A DNA stretch of 64,000 nt from Methylobacterium sp. Leaf123 (GTDB lineage Bacteria; Pseudomonadota; Alphaproteobacteria; Rhizobiales; Beijerinckiaceae), in assembly GCF_001423405.1 (NCBI RefSeq), contig NZ_LMNS01000023.1, forward strand, positions 249,683 to 313,682, in the 5' to 3' direction. The notes under the pieces were generated by a model. It did not search any database and was not told the DNA's origin. It worked only from the letters and a program-made list of their open reading frames with translations. Below, piece after piece: positions 45,660-54,912 of the stretch. Position 1 is the stretch's first letter. Each line of letters opens with the position of its first letter. Both the position numbers and the translations under genes were made by a program.

Positions 45660-47237
45660 ATGGCCGCCACCGCGACCCTCGCCGCCAGCCCTGCCGCCGA
45701 CCCGCCCATCGACCGCCGCCGCATGGTGGCGTTCCTATGCATGGTGTTCGGGATGTTCATGGCGATCCTCGACATCCAGATCGTCTCGGCCTCGCTCAAC
45801 GAGATCCAGGCCGGCCTCTCCGCCTCTGGCGACGAGATCCCCTGGGTGCAGACGAGCTACCTCATCGCCGAGGTGATCTCGATCCCGCTCTCGGGCACCC
45901 TGTCGCGGGTGCTCTCGACGCGCTGGATGTTCTCGGTCTCGGCCGCCGGCTTCACGCTGATGAGCCTGATGTGCGCCACCTCCTCGTCGATCGGCGAGAT
46001 GATCCTCTGGCGCGCGCTCCAGGGCTTCATCGGCGGCGGCATGATCCCGACGGTGTTCGCTGCGGCCTTCACGATCTTTCCGCCCTCGAAGCGCTCCATC
46101 GTCTCGCCGATGATCGGCCTCGTGGCGACGCTGGCGCCGACCATCGGCCCGACCATCGGCGGCTACCTCACCGACCTGTTCTCCTGGCACTGGCTGTTCC
46201 TCATCAACATCGTGCCGGGCATCTTCGTCGCGATCTCGACCTTCCTCCTGATCGATTTCGACCGGCCGAACCTCGACCTGCTCAAGTCCTTCGACTGGGC
46301 CGGGCTCGCCTTCATGGCCGGTTTCCTCGGCTGCCTTGAATACGTGCTGGAGGAGGGCCCGAACCACGACTGGCTGCAGGACGAGGCGGTGCTCGTCTGC
46401 GCCATCGTCTGCGCCGTGTCGGCGGTGCTGTTCTTCGCCCGCGTCTTCACCGCGCGCCAGCCGATCGTCGATCTACGGGCCTTCTCCGATCGCAACTTCG
46501 CCGCCGGCTGCGTCTTCAGCTTCGTGATGGGCATCGGCCTCTACGGCCTGACCTACCTCTACCCCGTCTATCTCGCCCGCGTGCGCGGCTACTCGGCCCT
46601 GCAGATCGGCGAGACGATGTTCGTCTCAGGCCTGTGCATGTTCGCCACCGCCCCGATTGCCGGAAAACTCTCGGCGAAGCTCGACCCGCGCATCATGATG
46701 GCGATGGGATTCTCCGGCTTTGCCGCCGGCACCTGGATCGTCACCGGGCTGACCAAGGATTGGGACTTCTACGAGCTGCTCTGGCCGCAGGTGCTGCGCG
46801 GCTGCTCCCTGATGCTGTGCATGATCCCGATCAACAACATCGCGCTCGGCACCCTGCCGCCGGAGCGGATGAAGAACGCCTCGGGCCTGTTCAACCTCAC
46901 GCGCAACCTTGGCGGCGCAGTCGGCCTGGCGCTGATCAACACCGTGCTCAACGCCCGCTGGGACCTGCATCTCACGCGCCTGCACGAGCGCTTCACCTGG
47001 GCCAACAGCGCCGCGCTGGAGCGCCTCGACGCGATGCGGCGCCAGTTCGAGGTGTTCGGGGGTGACGCCAACGGCATGGCGCTGAAGGCGCTCAACAACA
47101 CCGTTCGGATTCAAGGCTTGGTGATGAGCTTCGAGGACGTGTTCCTCGTCCTCACCGTGCTGTTCCTGGCCATGGCCTGCGGCACGCCGCTGATCCGGCG
47201 CCCGCGCGGGGCCGCGCCAGCGGGCGCGGGGCATTGA
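45660..47237 (+). CDS. emrB: EmrB-type MFS drug transporter (DHA2 family)
   Basis: A 525-residue, 14-helix major facilitator exporting drugs by proton antiport. Family landmarks are FMAILDIQIVSASLNEIQAG (motif D1), WVQTSYLIAEVISIPLSGTL, LSRVLSTRW (motif A) and APTIGPTIGGYLTD (motif C). ATG 45660 has GAGG about 7 bp upstream; the frame is open 11 codons further. With EmrA it forms an envelope-spanning pump controlled by the TetR protein at 43528. Confidence 0.9.
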   Translation: MAATATLAASPAADPPIDRRRMVAFLCMVFGMFMAILDIQIVSASLNEIQAGLSASGDEIPWVQTSYLIAEVISIPLSGTLSRVLSTRWMFSVSAAGFTLMSLMCATSSSIGEMILWRALQGFIGGGMIPTVFAAAFTIFPPSKRSIVSPMIGLVATLAPTIGPTIGGYLTDLFSWHWLFLINIVPGIFVAISTFLLIDFDRPNLDLLKSFDWAGLAFMAGFLGCLEYVLEEGPNHDWLQDEAVLVCAIVCAVSAVLFFARVFTARQPIVDLRAFSDRNFAAGCVFSFVMGIGLYGLTYLYPVYLARVRGYSALQIGETMFVSGLCMFATAPIAGKLSAKLDPRIMMAMGFSGFAAGTWIVTGLTKDWDFYELLWPQVLRGCSLMLCMIPINNIALGTLPPERMKNASGLFNLTRNLGGAVGLALINTVLNARWDLHLTRLHERFTWANSAALERLDAMRRQFEVFGGDANGMALKALNNTVRIQGLVMSFEDVFLVLTVLFLAMACGTPLIRRPRGAAPAGAGH

Positions 47238-47276
47238 GGGCGAGCGGGCTGTCCGGCTTCACCTGGATGAGCCGCC

Positions 47277-48761
47277 TCACGCCGCCTTCACGCTCGCGGC
47301 GCGGTCGGGGATGACGATGCGGAAGCGGGCCCCGCTCGGCGTCTCGTCGAGGCAGAGGGTGCCGCCGTTGAGGCGCACCAGCTCCGAGGCGATGGCGAGG
47401 CCGAGCCCGGTGCCGCCGGCCCGGGTCGAGCTCTGGAAGGCTGCGAACAGGTTGGCCTTGGCCCGCTCGGGCACGCCAGGGCCGTTATCGGTCACGAGGA
47501 TCGTCACCGAGCCGGCGCCGGGCGCCCCGCTCCGGATGCCCTCGATCAACACGCTGCCCTCCGTGGACTTGGCCGCGGCATGGGCCTGGACCGCGTTGCG
47601 CACGAGGTTGGCGAGCGCCCGCAGGAGCTGTTCGGGATCGACGTCGATCTCGAGATCCTGCGCCGCGCGCACCTCCACGCGGATGCGGGCCGCCGGCATC
47701 AGGTCGGCGAGGTCGGTCAACTCCTCGAGGAGAGGGCCGAGCGCCACCATGCGCCGCTGCGGGTTCGGCTCCGTGGCGCGGCCATAGGCGAGCGTCGCTT
47801 CGCAGAAGCGGATCGCCCGGTCGAGGGTCTCGACGAGGCGCGGCGCGACGCGCTGCACCAGGGGATCGGAGACGCTTTCCAGGCGGTCGCCGAGAAGCTG
47901 GGCGGTGGTGAGCAGGTTGCGCAGTTCGTGGTTGATCTTGCTCACAGAGAGCCCGAGCTCGGCCAGCCGCCGCCGCTGGCGCAGCTCGCCGCCCAGCGCC
48001 ACCTGCATCCGGGCGAGCGCGTTCTCCGCCTCCCCGATCTCGTCGGTGCGCGCCGAGCGCTGGGCGACCCGGTCGGTCCGCTCGGGGTCGTCGGCGAAGG
48101 CGGCGATGTCGCGGGCGAGCTGGACCACCGGCCGCACGATCGCCCGCTGGAGCACGAAGAACACGAGTCCGGCCGCCAGAGCCGCGATGATGAGACAGGC
48201 GACGAGCAGCCGGAGCGAGAAATCGGCCAGGGCCGCCCGCAGCGGGCCCTCGTCGAGCAGAACCTCGACGGCATCGAAACCGTCCTGACCCGGTCCGATC
48301 GCCCGGATCGGCGCGTCGGTGGGAAGGAACAGCGTCCGGAAGGCACCGCCGACCGAGCCCGTCAGGCGTCGCTCGCGCAGATCCACCGTCTCGGCGACGA
48401 CCGACGGCACCGGCCCATCGGTGAGGTAGCGCCACGTCTGGCCGACCCGCACGGCGATGGCGCGGGCGCCGACCCCCATGAGCAGGCGCCGGGCGGTCTC
48501 GGCGGGGACCTGCCCCTCGGGGGCGGCGTTCAGCACGAGGGCGGCGACCCGCGCCGCCGTCACGCGGTCGGAGAGCCGAGACATCCGGTAAGTCGCCACC
48601 GCCGGGACGTAGATCAGGATCTCGGCCAGAACGACGAAGGCGACCGTCAGCAGGAACAGGCGGCCGGACAGGCCGAGGCGGCCGAACGACCGCCCGGTCG
48701 CGGCCGTTGCCTTGCTGTGCCATGGCAGGGCGGCGAGTGCCGCCAGATCAGTCTGCGCCAT
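47277..48761 (-). CDS. Orphan sensor histidine kinase
   Basis: A 494-residue inner-membrane kinase. Transmembrane helices at about residues 33-57 and 184-206 bracket a periplasmic sensor domain, followed by HAMP (IVRPVVQLARDIAAF), an H-box with His278 (KINHELRNLLTTAQLL), an N-box (LANLVRNAVQAHA) and G-boxes (DNGPGVPERAK, GGTGLGLAIASEL). ATG 48761 is preferred over 48812. No response regulator is adjacent. Two palindromes at 48881-48932 lie about 120-170 bp upstream. Confidence 0.88.
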   Translation of the reverse strand: MAQTDLAALAALPWHSKATAATGRSFGRLGLSGRLFLLTVAFVVLAEILIYVPAVATYRMSRLSDRVTAARVAALVLNAAPEGQVPAETARRLLMGVGARAIAVRVGQTWRYLTDGPVPSVVAETVDLRERRLTGSVGGAFRTLFLPTDAPIRAIGPGQDGFDAVEVLLDEGPLRAALADFSLRLLVACLIIAALAAGLVFFVLQRAIVRPVVQLARDIAAFADDPERTDRVAQRSARTDEIGEAENALARMQVALGGELRQRRRLAELGLSVSKINHELRNLLTTAQLLGDRLESVSDPLVQRVAPRLVETLDRAIRFCEATLAYGRATEPNPQRRMVALGPLLEELTDLADLMPAARIRVEVRAAQDLEIDVDPEQLLRALANLVRNAVQAHAAAKSTEGSVLIEGIRSGAPGAGSVTILVTDNGPGVPERAKANLFAAFQSSTRAGGTGLGLAIASELVRLNGGTLCLDETPSGARFRIVIPDRAASVKAA

Positions 48762-48880
48762 GTCCGCCGACTCGGGCTGCCGGCGGGGAAACGGAAGGCG
48801 GGGCCGTCTCAATCGTCACCCGTCGTTGTATGATCCAATTGCGGTTCGAAGGGCGCGTATCGGCCACCGGCTCCTCCTCT

Positions 48881-48899
48881 GTCGCACAAGTTGTGCGAC
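48881..48899. promoter_or_regulatory. Perfect 19-bp palindrome upstream of the orphan kinase
   Basis: GTCGCACAAGTTGTGCGAC, symmetrical around one G, in the 173-bp spacer between the VTT-domain gene and the kinase gene. Either an operator for the kinase promoter or a short terminator stem; there is no U-tract. Confidence 0.5.
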
Positions 48900-48920
48900 G
48901 GCCCGGCGACGCGCCATTCG

Positions 48921-48932
48921 CTTGTGCACAAG
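48921..48932. promoter_or_regulatory. 12-bp palindrome CTTGTGCACAAG
   Basis: Second symmetrical site, 21 bp from the first and sharing the TTGTGC/GCACAA core in inverted order. Probable second binding site for the same regulator. Confidence 0.4.
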
Positions 48933-48934
48933 TC

Positions 48935-49783
48935 TTATGCGCGAAGCGTCCGCCGCTCAAGCCGTCGGCGGAGATAAACTGTCAAAAGAGCAAATCCGGC
49001 CAAGGCCGCCAGCGCCGCGACCATGCCGGGCGTCACCAGCGCGCGCAGATCGATGCCCGCCGCGCACTCCGTTCCCCCGGCCGCGAGACAGGCCGCCTTC
49101 ACTTCGTCGCGGGTGGCCAGCAGGTCTTCGAGGCCGGCACCGAGACCGGCATAGATGAAGGCCCCTGGGGTCAGGCCGAGCAGGGTGGCGAGCGCGAAGG
49201 TGCGCAGCGGCACGCCGAAGGCCGCCGGAGCGAGGTTGGTGAGCCAGTAGGGGAAGATCGGCAGGAGCCGCAGAATCAGGATGTAGCCGAAGCCGTCGCG
49301 GCGAAACCCGTCGGCGAAGCGGCCGACCCGCGGGCCGGCCTTGCGCCGGATCAGGTCGCCGGCGGCGTAGCGCCCGACCGAGAACACGATCGCCGCCCCG
49401 GTCGTGGACGAGGCGATGGCGATCAGGGCCCCCGTCACCGGGCCGAACAGCAGCCCGGCCAGCACCGTGAGCACCAACGTCGCCGGGAGCGACACCACCA
49501 CCGAGCCGACATAGGCGAGGCAGGCCAGGGCGATCGCCCGCACCCGGTCCTCGGCGATGAGCCCCTGAAGCCAGACCCGCGACTCGGAGAGCCGGTCGAG
49601 ATCGAGGAAGTGGGCGCCGCCCGACGCGATGATGCCGATGGAGATCGCGGCCAAAGCCACGAGCGGGAGCCAGCGCAGCCAGGGCCGGCGCGACCCCGGC
49701 GCCTCGGGCGCGCGTTGCGGCTCGCCCGCCGCATCGTCGCGTCGGTCCTTCGGCCCAAGGCCCTCCCCGCCCCCTGGCGTCAT
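48935..49783 (-). CDS. VTT-domain (TVP38/TMEM64 family) membrane protein
   Basis: A 282-residue integral membrane protein. After a charged N-terminus and one helix (LPLVALAAISIGIIASGG) it has the VTT core. That includes helices around SVVVSLPATLVLTVLAGLLFGPVTGAL, the conserved VGRYAAGDLI loop and RLLPIFPYWLTNLAPAAFGV. Family members are linked to lipid scrambling or membrane homeostasis. ATG 49783 has AGGGAGG upstream. It follows the PmtA-like gene by 38 bp, so a lipid-related operon is plausible. Confidence 0.82.
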   Translation of the reverse strand: MTPGGGEGLGPKDRRDDAAGEPQRAPEAPGSRRPWLRWLPLVALAAISIGIIASGGAHFLDLDRLSESRVWLQGLIAEDRVRAIALACLAYVGSVVVSLPATLVLTVLAGLLFGPVTGALIAIASSTTGAAIVFSVGRYAAGDLIRRKAGPRVGRFADGFRRDGFGYILILRLLPIFPYWLTNLAPAAFGVPLRTFALATLLGLTPGAFIYAGLGAGLEDLLATRDEVKAACLAAGGTECAAGIDLRALVTPGMVAALAALAGFALLTVYLRRRLERRTLRA

Positions 49784-49821
49784 CGCCTGCCTCCCTCGGG
49801 GCGGATTGCGCGTGCCCGTCC

Positions 49822-50478
49822 TCAGCCCCGCTTGCGCATGCGCAGGATCTTGAAGAAGCCGCCGGGGAAGGTCGGCGCGAGGCCGACGACCTCGACGCCG
49901 TTGCGCTGGGCCCAGGCCTCGATCCGGGTCGCCTTGAAATCCGAGGACCAGCCGATCTTGGTGCAGAGCGGCGCGACGATCTCCTCGACCCGCGCCACCG
50001 GCCCGTTCGACTGGCCGAAATGGTTGGCGAGCACGATGCCGCCGCCGGGGCGCACCACGCGCAGGAACTCGGAGAGCGCGGCTTCCGGGTTCGGCACCAG
50101 GGTGATGAGGAACTGCGCCACCACCGCGTCGAAGCTCGCATCGGCATAGCCGAGGCGGCACACATCCATGACCTGAAGGCCCTTCACGTGGGTCAGCCCC
50201 TTGCGGAGCACCTTGCCGCGGGCGCGCTTGAGCATGTCCTCGGAGAGATCGACGCCGCAGACGAAGCTGTCGCGGGGATAGTAGCCGAGGGACAGGCCGG
50301 TGCCGACGCCGGCCTCCAGCACCCGCGGCCCGTGGGCCACGGCCGCCTCGACGGCGGCGCGGGCGGCCGGCTCGGTGAGCTTGTCGTAGACGACATCGTA
50401 GACCGGCGCCCAGCGGGCATAGGCCTTGCGCATCAGCTCGGTGGTGGGCCCGGCCTCGGGCGCCCGCTCGCTCAGCAT
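49822..50478 (-). CDS. pmtA: SAM-dependent methyltransferase, PmtA-like (phosphatidylethanolamine N-methyltransferase)
   Basis: A 218-residue class I methyltransferase. The N-terminal AYARWAPVYDVVYDKLTEP and motif I VLEAGVGTGLSLGYYP resemble the Rhodobacter-type PmtA, which methylates phosphatidylethanolamine to phosphatidylcholine. Motif II-like region is DASFDAVVAQFLITLVPNP, followed by RVVRPGGGIVLANHFG. The operon partner with a VTT domain supports a membrane-lipid role. A quinone or other small-molecule methyltransferase remains possible. Confidence 0.72.
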   Translation of the reverse strand: MLSERAPEAGPTTELMRKAYARWAPVYDVVYDKLTEPAARAAVEAAVAHGPRVLEAGVGTGLSLGYYPRDSFVCGVDLSEDMLKRARGKVLRKGLTHVKGLQVMDVCRLGYADASFDAVVAQFLITLVPNPEAALSEFLRVVRPGGGIVLANHFGQSNGPVARVEEIVAPLCTKIGWSSDFKATRIEAWAQRNGVEVVGLAPTFPGGFFKILRMRKRG

Positions 50479-50679
50479 CTCACTGTCACCCTCTCATTAC
50501 TTCCGGCCTCAAGCGCCGGCAGCCGCCTCCGCGGCTTTGGCTCTCGCTCCGCTAGACGCCCCGGCGTGGCCGAGGCCGCTTCGCGGGCGCTGTTCGCGCC
50601 TGCCGAGCGGTGCGATCGCCCGAAGAGCGATCGCGGGGACTGGGAAAACCGGAAATCAGCCCGGCGCGAAGCAACCCCA

Positions 50680-51837
50680 TCAGGCGGCCTCGGCGGCGCC
50701 TGCCTGCAACGCACCGATGCGCCGGATGGTGCCGCCGCCGAGCACCTGCGCGCGCGGGCCGTCATCGGCGTAGATCACGCAGGCCTGGCCCGGCGAGACA
50801 CCGTCCTCGGGAACGAGCAGTTCGACCTCGGCGCAGGCCTCGGCCGCGTTCCACGAGAGGCGCGCAGGCCGTGGCTCGCGGGTCGAGCGCACGCGCACGG
50901 CCACGGACCTCTCCGCGATGTCCTCCGGCGCGCCGTCGCCGAGCCAGTTGAGGTCGGTGAGCCGAATGCGCCGGGTGGCGAGCGCCGCGCGGGGGCCGAC
51001 CACGACGCGGGCGGTCTCCGGCTCCAGCCGCACCACGTAGAGCGGCTCGCCGGCCGAGAGCTTGAGGCCGCGGCGCTGGCCCACCGTGTAATGGATGATG
51101 CCCTCGTGGTCGCCGAGGCGCCGGCCGTCGAGATCCACGATCTCGCCGGGGCGGGTCGCCTGCGGCCGGAGCTTGGCGATCACGTCGGCATAACCGCCCT
51201 GGGGCACGAAGCAGATGTCCTGGCTGTCGGCCTTGTCGGCGACCGCGAGGCCCAGCTCCCGAGCCAGCGCGCGGGTCTCGTCCTTGGGCCGCTCGCCCAG
51301 GGGAAAGCGCAGATAGGCGAGCTGCTCCGGCGTCGTGGCGTAGAGGAAGTAGCTCTGGTCGCGGGCCGGATCGAGGGCGCGGTAGAGCGCGCGCCCGCCC
51401 TCCGGCCGCGCCCGGCTCGCCACGTAATGGCCGGTCGCCAGAGCCTCGGCCCCGAGGTCGCGGGCAAGGCCGAGCAGGTCGCGGAACTTCACCGAGCGGT
51501 TACACTCGACGCAGGGGATCGGCGTCTCGCCCGAGAGGTAGCTGTCGGCGAAGCGGTCGATCACCGATTCCCGGAAGCGGTCCTCGTAGTCGAGGACGTA
51601 GTGCGGAATGCCGAGCGTCTCGGCCACCGCCCGCGCATCGTGGATGTCGCGGCCGGCGCAGCAGGCGCCCTTGCGATGGGTCGCCGCGCCGTGATCGTAG
51701 AGCTGGAGCGTGACGCCGACGACGTCGTAGCCCTCGCGCTTCAGCAGGCCGGCCACGACCGACGAATCGACGCCGCCCGACATGGCAACGACGACGCGCG
51801 TCTCGTGCGGGGGCTTCGGGAGATCCAGCGAGTTCAT
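50680..51837 (-). CDS. mnmA: tRNA 2-thiouridine synthase MnmA
   Basis: A 385-residue enzyme that thiolates U34 of the Lys, Glu and Gln tRNAs. The PP-loop SGGVDSS is near residue 20. The catalytic cysteines lie in CVECNR (about 110) and DICFVP (about 210), with the family motifs GHYVASR and [10 protein letters not shown] 51837 is used; the upstream extension to 52062 is not protein-like. It is separated from pmtA by a 201-bp spacer in which I see no gene. Confidence 0.95.
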   Translation of the reverse strand: MNSLDLPKPPHETRVVVAMSGGVDSSVVAGLLKREGYDVVGVTLQLYDHGAATHRKGACCAGRDIHDARAVAETLGIPHYVLDYEDRFRESVIDRFADSYLSGETPIPCVECNRSVKFRDLLGLARDLGAEALATGHYVASRARPEGGRALYRALDPARDQSYFLYATTPEQLAYLRFPLGERPKDETRALARELGLAVADKADSQDICFVPQGGYADVIAKLRPQATRPGEIVDLDGRRLGDHEGIIHYTVGQRRGLKLSAGEPLYVVRLEPETARVVVGPRAALATRRIRLTDLNWLGDGAPEDIAERSVAVRVRSTREPRPARLSWNAAEACAEVELLVPEDGVSPGQACVIYADDGPRAQVLGGGTIRRIGALQAGAAEAA

Positions 51838-52171
51838 GGCCGGTGATGGGGCCGGGTGCCGGCCGTTGGCGGAGCCTTCGGGCGCGCGCCGGACCTGTGG
51901 GGTCCGGGCGCATGTCGGGTGTCTATAGCGATCCCGGCCCCGACTTTCCAGGGATGGGGACGAGGAGAGCGGGCTCAAAGCCCGGATCGTGGCCCCGAGC
52001 GGCCGGCAAATCCTGCCGGGAGGCCGGCAGATCTGGCCGAGCCGGCGAGCGGCGGCCCGCACTCTGAAAAACTTTCTCGCTTTTTATCAGTAGCTTAGAC
52101 TTCAACGGCAGATGGTGCGCGGATTGCTCTGGCCTCCTCCGGCTTCGGCGACGAAGGATAAGGACGGCATC

Positions 52172-53545
52172 GTGGTTTCGCGCACAGATCTGGCGGAGGC
52201 GTTTTTCAGGCAGACCTTGCGGCCCTCCTCCTCCGGGACGCGGGGGGCTGAGGGCAGGGCGCGGTTCAGCCTGGAACCCGCGGAGCGGAAGCCGGCGGCC
52301 CCGGCCCGTCCGGCCTCCCGCCGCGACGAAACCGCCTCCGCCCGCAGCGATGCCATTCGGGCGGACAGGATGGAGGCGGGCAAAGCCGAGAACACCAGGA
52401 CCGGGGCTGCCGGAGCGGGAACGGCCAAGAGCGACAGGACCAAGACCGACAGGACCGAAAGCGGGCTGTCCGGCGCTTTGCAGGAGAGCCGCGCCCAGGC
52501 CGCCACGGCCCGCAACAAGCCGCTCGCGGCAAGGACGGCGCGGGACGGTGCGGAGGCCGCCTCGGCCCGAGGTCCGGGTGCCGCCGCGCAATCCGCCTCG
52601 CAGCGGCCGGAACGCCCGGCGGCCGACGCTGCGGAACCGGCCCAGGAAGCGGCTGCGGAAGAGGCTGCCGCCAAAGAAGCCGGTGCCGTGGTGGTGTCCG
52701 AGGACGAGGCACGGGAGCGGGACGAGACCGATCCCGCATCACCGGACGCCGCCGATCCCACGGCCCTCCTCTCCCCGCCCCCCGCTCCGACGCCGGCGCC
52801 GACGAGTGCCTCGGCAGACGATGGCGGGCTCGACGCGGATCAAGCCGTCACGGGCCTGTCCGGCGAGGCGACGGCCACCGGTCACGCCGCGAAGGCCGGG
52901 ACGGGGGATGCCCCCGCCGTCGGCGTGGGCACGGCCGGCTTCGAGGCGGCGCTGACCGAGGCGCAGGCGCCCACCGCCTCACCCGTTCCGACTCCCGCCG
53001 GCCCCGGAACCGCTCTGACCCCGCCCGGCAGCGTCGGCGCCGCGCAGGGCCCGCAGGCCGCTCAGGCCGCGGACGCCGCCGCCGCGGCACCCCAGCCGGC
53101 GACGCCGCCGATTCCGCTCGGCGCCGTGCCGATGACGATCGGGCTGCGCTCGCTCTCGGGCATGAACCGCTTCGCGATCCGCCTCGACCCGGTCGAACTC
53201 GGCCGCATCGACGTGTCGCTCGACCTCGACAAGGCGGGGGGCAAGGCGCGGGCGCATCTCGTCGTGGACCGTCCCGAGACCCTGGCCCTGCTCCAGCGCG
53301 ATGCAGGCTCCCTGCAACAGGCGCTGGCGCAGGCCGGCTTCGAGGTCGGCGCCGAGGCGGGCGGGGGCGGGATCGACCTGTCGCTGCGCGGCGAGACCGG
53401 ATCGCAGGGCGGCCGGGACGGCGAATCGGCCTCCCGCGACCGCTCCGACGGCGGGCCGGGCGGACGGGACGCCCGCCCCTCCCCGCTCGACGCCATTCCC
53501 CTGCGGCAGCTCCGTGCCGTCGGCAATCTCGACATCCGGATTTAG
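52172..53545 (+). CDS. fliK: Flagellar hook-length control protein FliK
   Basis: A 457-residue protein. A long Ala/Pro/Arg/Glu-rich disordered N-terminal region precedes the C-terminal Flg_hook domain (RFAIRLDPVELGRIDVSLDL, KARAHLVVDRPETLALLQRD, LQQALAQAGFEV), which is the family hallmark. FliK acts as the molecular ruler that switches flagellar export from hook to filament subunits. GTG 52172 has AAGGATAAGGA just upstream and avoids 20 odd residues encoded from ATG 52112; either start is possible. It is followed 9 bp later by flgD. Confidence 0.85.
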   Translation: MVSRTDLAEAFFRQTLRPSSSGTRGAEGRARFSLEPAERKPAAPARPASRRDETASARSDAIRADRMEAGKAENTRTGAAGAGTAKSDRTKTDRTESGLSGALQESRAQAATARNKPLAARTARDGAEAASARGPGAAAQSASQRPERPAADAAEPAQEAAAEEAAAKEAGAVVVSEDEARERDETDPASPDAADPTALLSPPPAPTPAPTSASADDGGLDADQAVTGLSGEATATGHAAKAGTGDAPAVGVGTAGFEAALTEAQAPTASPVPTPAGPGTALTPPGSVGAAQGPQAAQAADAAAAAPQPATPPIPLGAVPMTIGLRSLSGMNRFAIRLDPVELGRIDVSLDLDKAGGKARAHLVVDRPETLALLQRDAGSLQQALAQAGFEVGAEAGGGGIDLSLRGETGSQGGRDGESASRDRSDGGPGGRDARPSPLDAIPLRQLRAVGNLDIRI

Positions 53546-53554
53546 GACGACGCC

Positions 53555-54235
53555 ATGGCCGCCGGCATCACGAGCAATACGAGCAGCACCAGCATCACCG
53601 GCGCGAGTGCCGCCTCGACCACCGACACGAAGTCGATCGCGGGCAACTTCACGCAGTTCCTGACGCTGCTCACCACGCAGCTCAAGAACCAGAACCCGCT
53701 CGATCCGCTCGACACCAACCAGTTCACTCAGCAGCTCGTGCAGTTCGCGGGCGTCGAGCAGCAGCTCAAGACCAATTCCTCGCTCGACACGATCCTGACC
53801 AACTCGAAGGCGGCCTCGGCCTCGTCCGCCTCCGGCCTGATCGGCAGGACGATCACCGCGGACGGTGCCGCCACCGATCTGACGAACGGCAAGGCGACCT
53901 GGACGCTGACCCCGGACCGGGCCGCCGCCAGGGCCGTCATCACCCTCAAGGCCAGCGACGGCACCGTGGTGGCCACCAAGACCACGACGCTCAAGGCCGG
54001 CGCGCAACCCTTCGAGTGGGACGGCACCGGAACCTCGGGCCTCTCGGCCAAGGACGGGCGCTACACGATCACCGTGGATGCCCTCGATACGACGGGCACG
54101 AGAGTCGCCGTCGACACCAAGGTTTCGGGCGTCGTGGACGGCGTCGACCTCAGCGGCTCCGAACCCGTGTTGACGATCGGCACGGCCCGCGTGCCGGCGT
54201 CGAGCGTGAAAACGCTTTCTGCACCAAGCTCTTGA
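53555..54235 (+). CDS. flgD: Flagellar hook cap protein FlgD
   Basis: A 226-residue scaffold that caps the growing hook. The conserved N-terminal part is FTQFLTLLTTQLKNQNPLDP followed by LDTNQFTQQLVQFAGVEQQL. The C-terminal half holds a FlgD Ig-like/Tudor domain (QPFEWDGTGTSGLSAKDGRY). The N-terminus is Ser/Thr-rich without a Sec signal, as expected for export through the flagellar apparatus. In an operon with fliK. Confidence 0.93.
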   Translation: MAAGITSNTSSTSITGASAASTTDTKSIAGNFTQFLTLLTTQLKNQNPLDPLDTNQFTQQLVQFAGVEQQLKTNSSLDTILTNSKAASASSASGLIGRTITADGAATDLTNGKATWTLTPDRAAARAVITLKASDGTVVATKTTTLKAGAQPFEWDGTGTSGLSAKDGRYTITVDALDTTGTRVAVDTKVSGVVDGVDLSGSEPVLTIGTARVPASSVKTLSAPSS

Positions 54236-54376
54236 TGCCCTGCAGCATCGATGGAACCGGAATTGTCCACAACTGCTCACAACAATCGAATCGCATTCGA
54301 GCGGCCGACTTCAAGAACTTTTAAGCGGGTGCAAGTACCTTCCCTCTCGACAGGTCAGTCGAGTGTAGAGCGTATC

Positions 54377-54652
54377 ATGACCGAAACACCCCGGCCCCGC
54401 GTGAAGTATGTGATTGGGCCCGACGGCAGCCCCCTGACGATCGCCGATCTTCCCCCCGTCACCACCCGTCGCTGGGTCATCCGCCGAAAGGCCGAGGTCG
54501 TTGCCGCCGTCCGCGGCGGCCTGCTCAGCCTGGAGGAGGCTTGCCAACGCTACACCCTGACCACGGAAGAATTTTTGAGCTGGCAGTACTCCATCGACCA
54601 GCACGGACTCGCCGGCCTGCGCACCACGCGCATCCAGCACTACCGTCACTGA
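54377..54652 (+). CDS. sciP: SciP, CtrA inhibitor (DUF1153)
   Basis: A 91-residue small HTH protein matching alphaproteobacterial SciP: YVIGPDGSPLTIADLPP, then RRWVIRRKAEVVAAVRGGLL, SLEEACQRYTLTTEEFLSWQ and HGLAGLRTTRIQHYR. SciP binds CtrA and blocks transcription of CtrA targets, including flagellar genes, in Caulobacter. ATG 54377 is the only fitting start. A GANTC methylation site (GAATC, 54288-54292) and a CTCGAC/GTCGAG inverted repeat (54346-54363) lie upstream. Confidence 0.9.
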   Translation: MTETPRPRVKYVIGPDGSPLTIADLPPVTTRRWVIRRKAEVVAAVRGGLLSLEEACQRYTLTTEEFLSWQYSIDQHGLAGLRTTRIQHYRH

Positions 54653-54821
54653 AATCAGCCAGTTCGACCCGTACGTTGCGCATGACCTGTTCGCGCAACG
54701 CATGAGGAGCCGCCTCCGGAGCACCGGGGCGGCTCTCGTCGTTTTCGGCCCCCTCGGCCTGTCCGATCCCCTCGCCCCGGCGCCATCCGGATCCGCGTTC
54801 GTGACGGTGACAGGCTCCGCG

Positions 54822-54836
54822 TTAACGCCTCGCTAA
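54822..54836 (+). promoter_or_regulatory. CtrA-like binding site upstream of fliF
   Basis: TTAACGCCTCGCTAA fits TTAA-N7-TTAA with one mismatch, 77 bp before the fliF start. CtrA controls class II flagellar operons in Caulobacter; the adjacent sciP makes this reading coherent. Confidence 0.5.
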
Positions 54837-54912
54837 CCACGCACCGGGCAATTCTTGCCGGGCGACCGCGCATCCCTCGCGGCCGCACCGCTGTGCGCAG
54901 GCGTGCCCGTCC

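Noticed and set aside
54311..54724. Minus-strand frame opposite sciP
   Set aside because: sciP matches its family over its full length on the + strand; the opposite frame has no recognisable feature.
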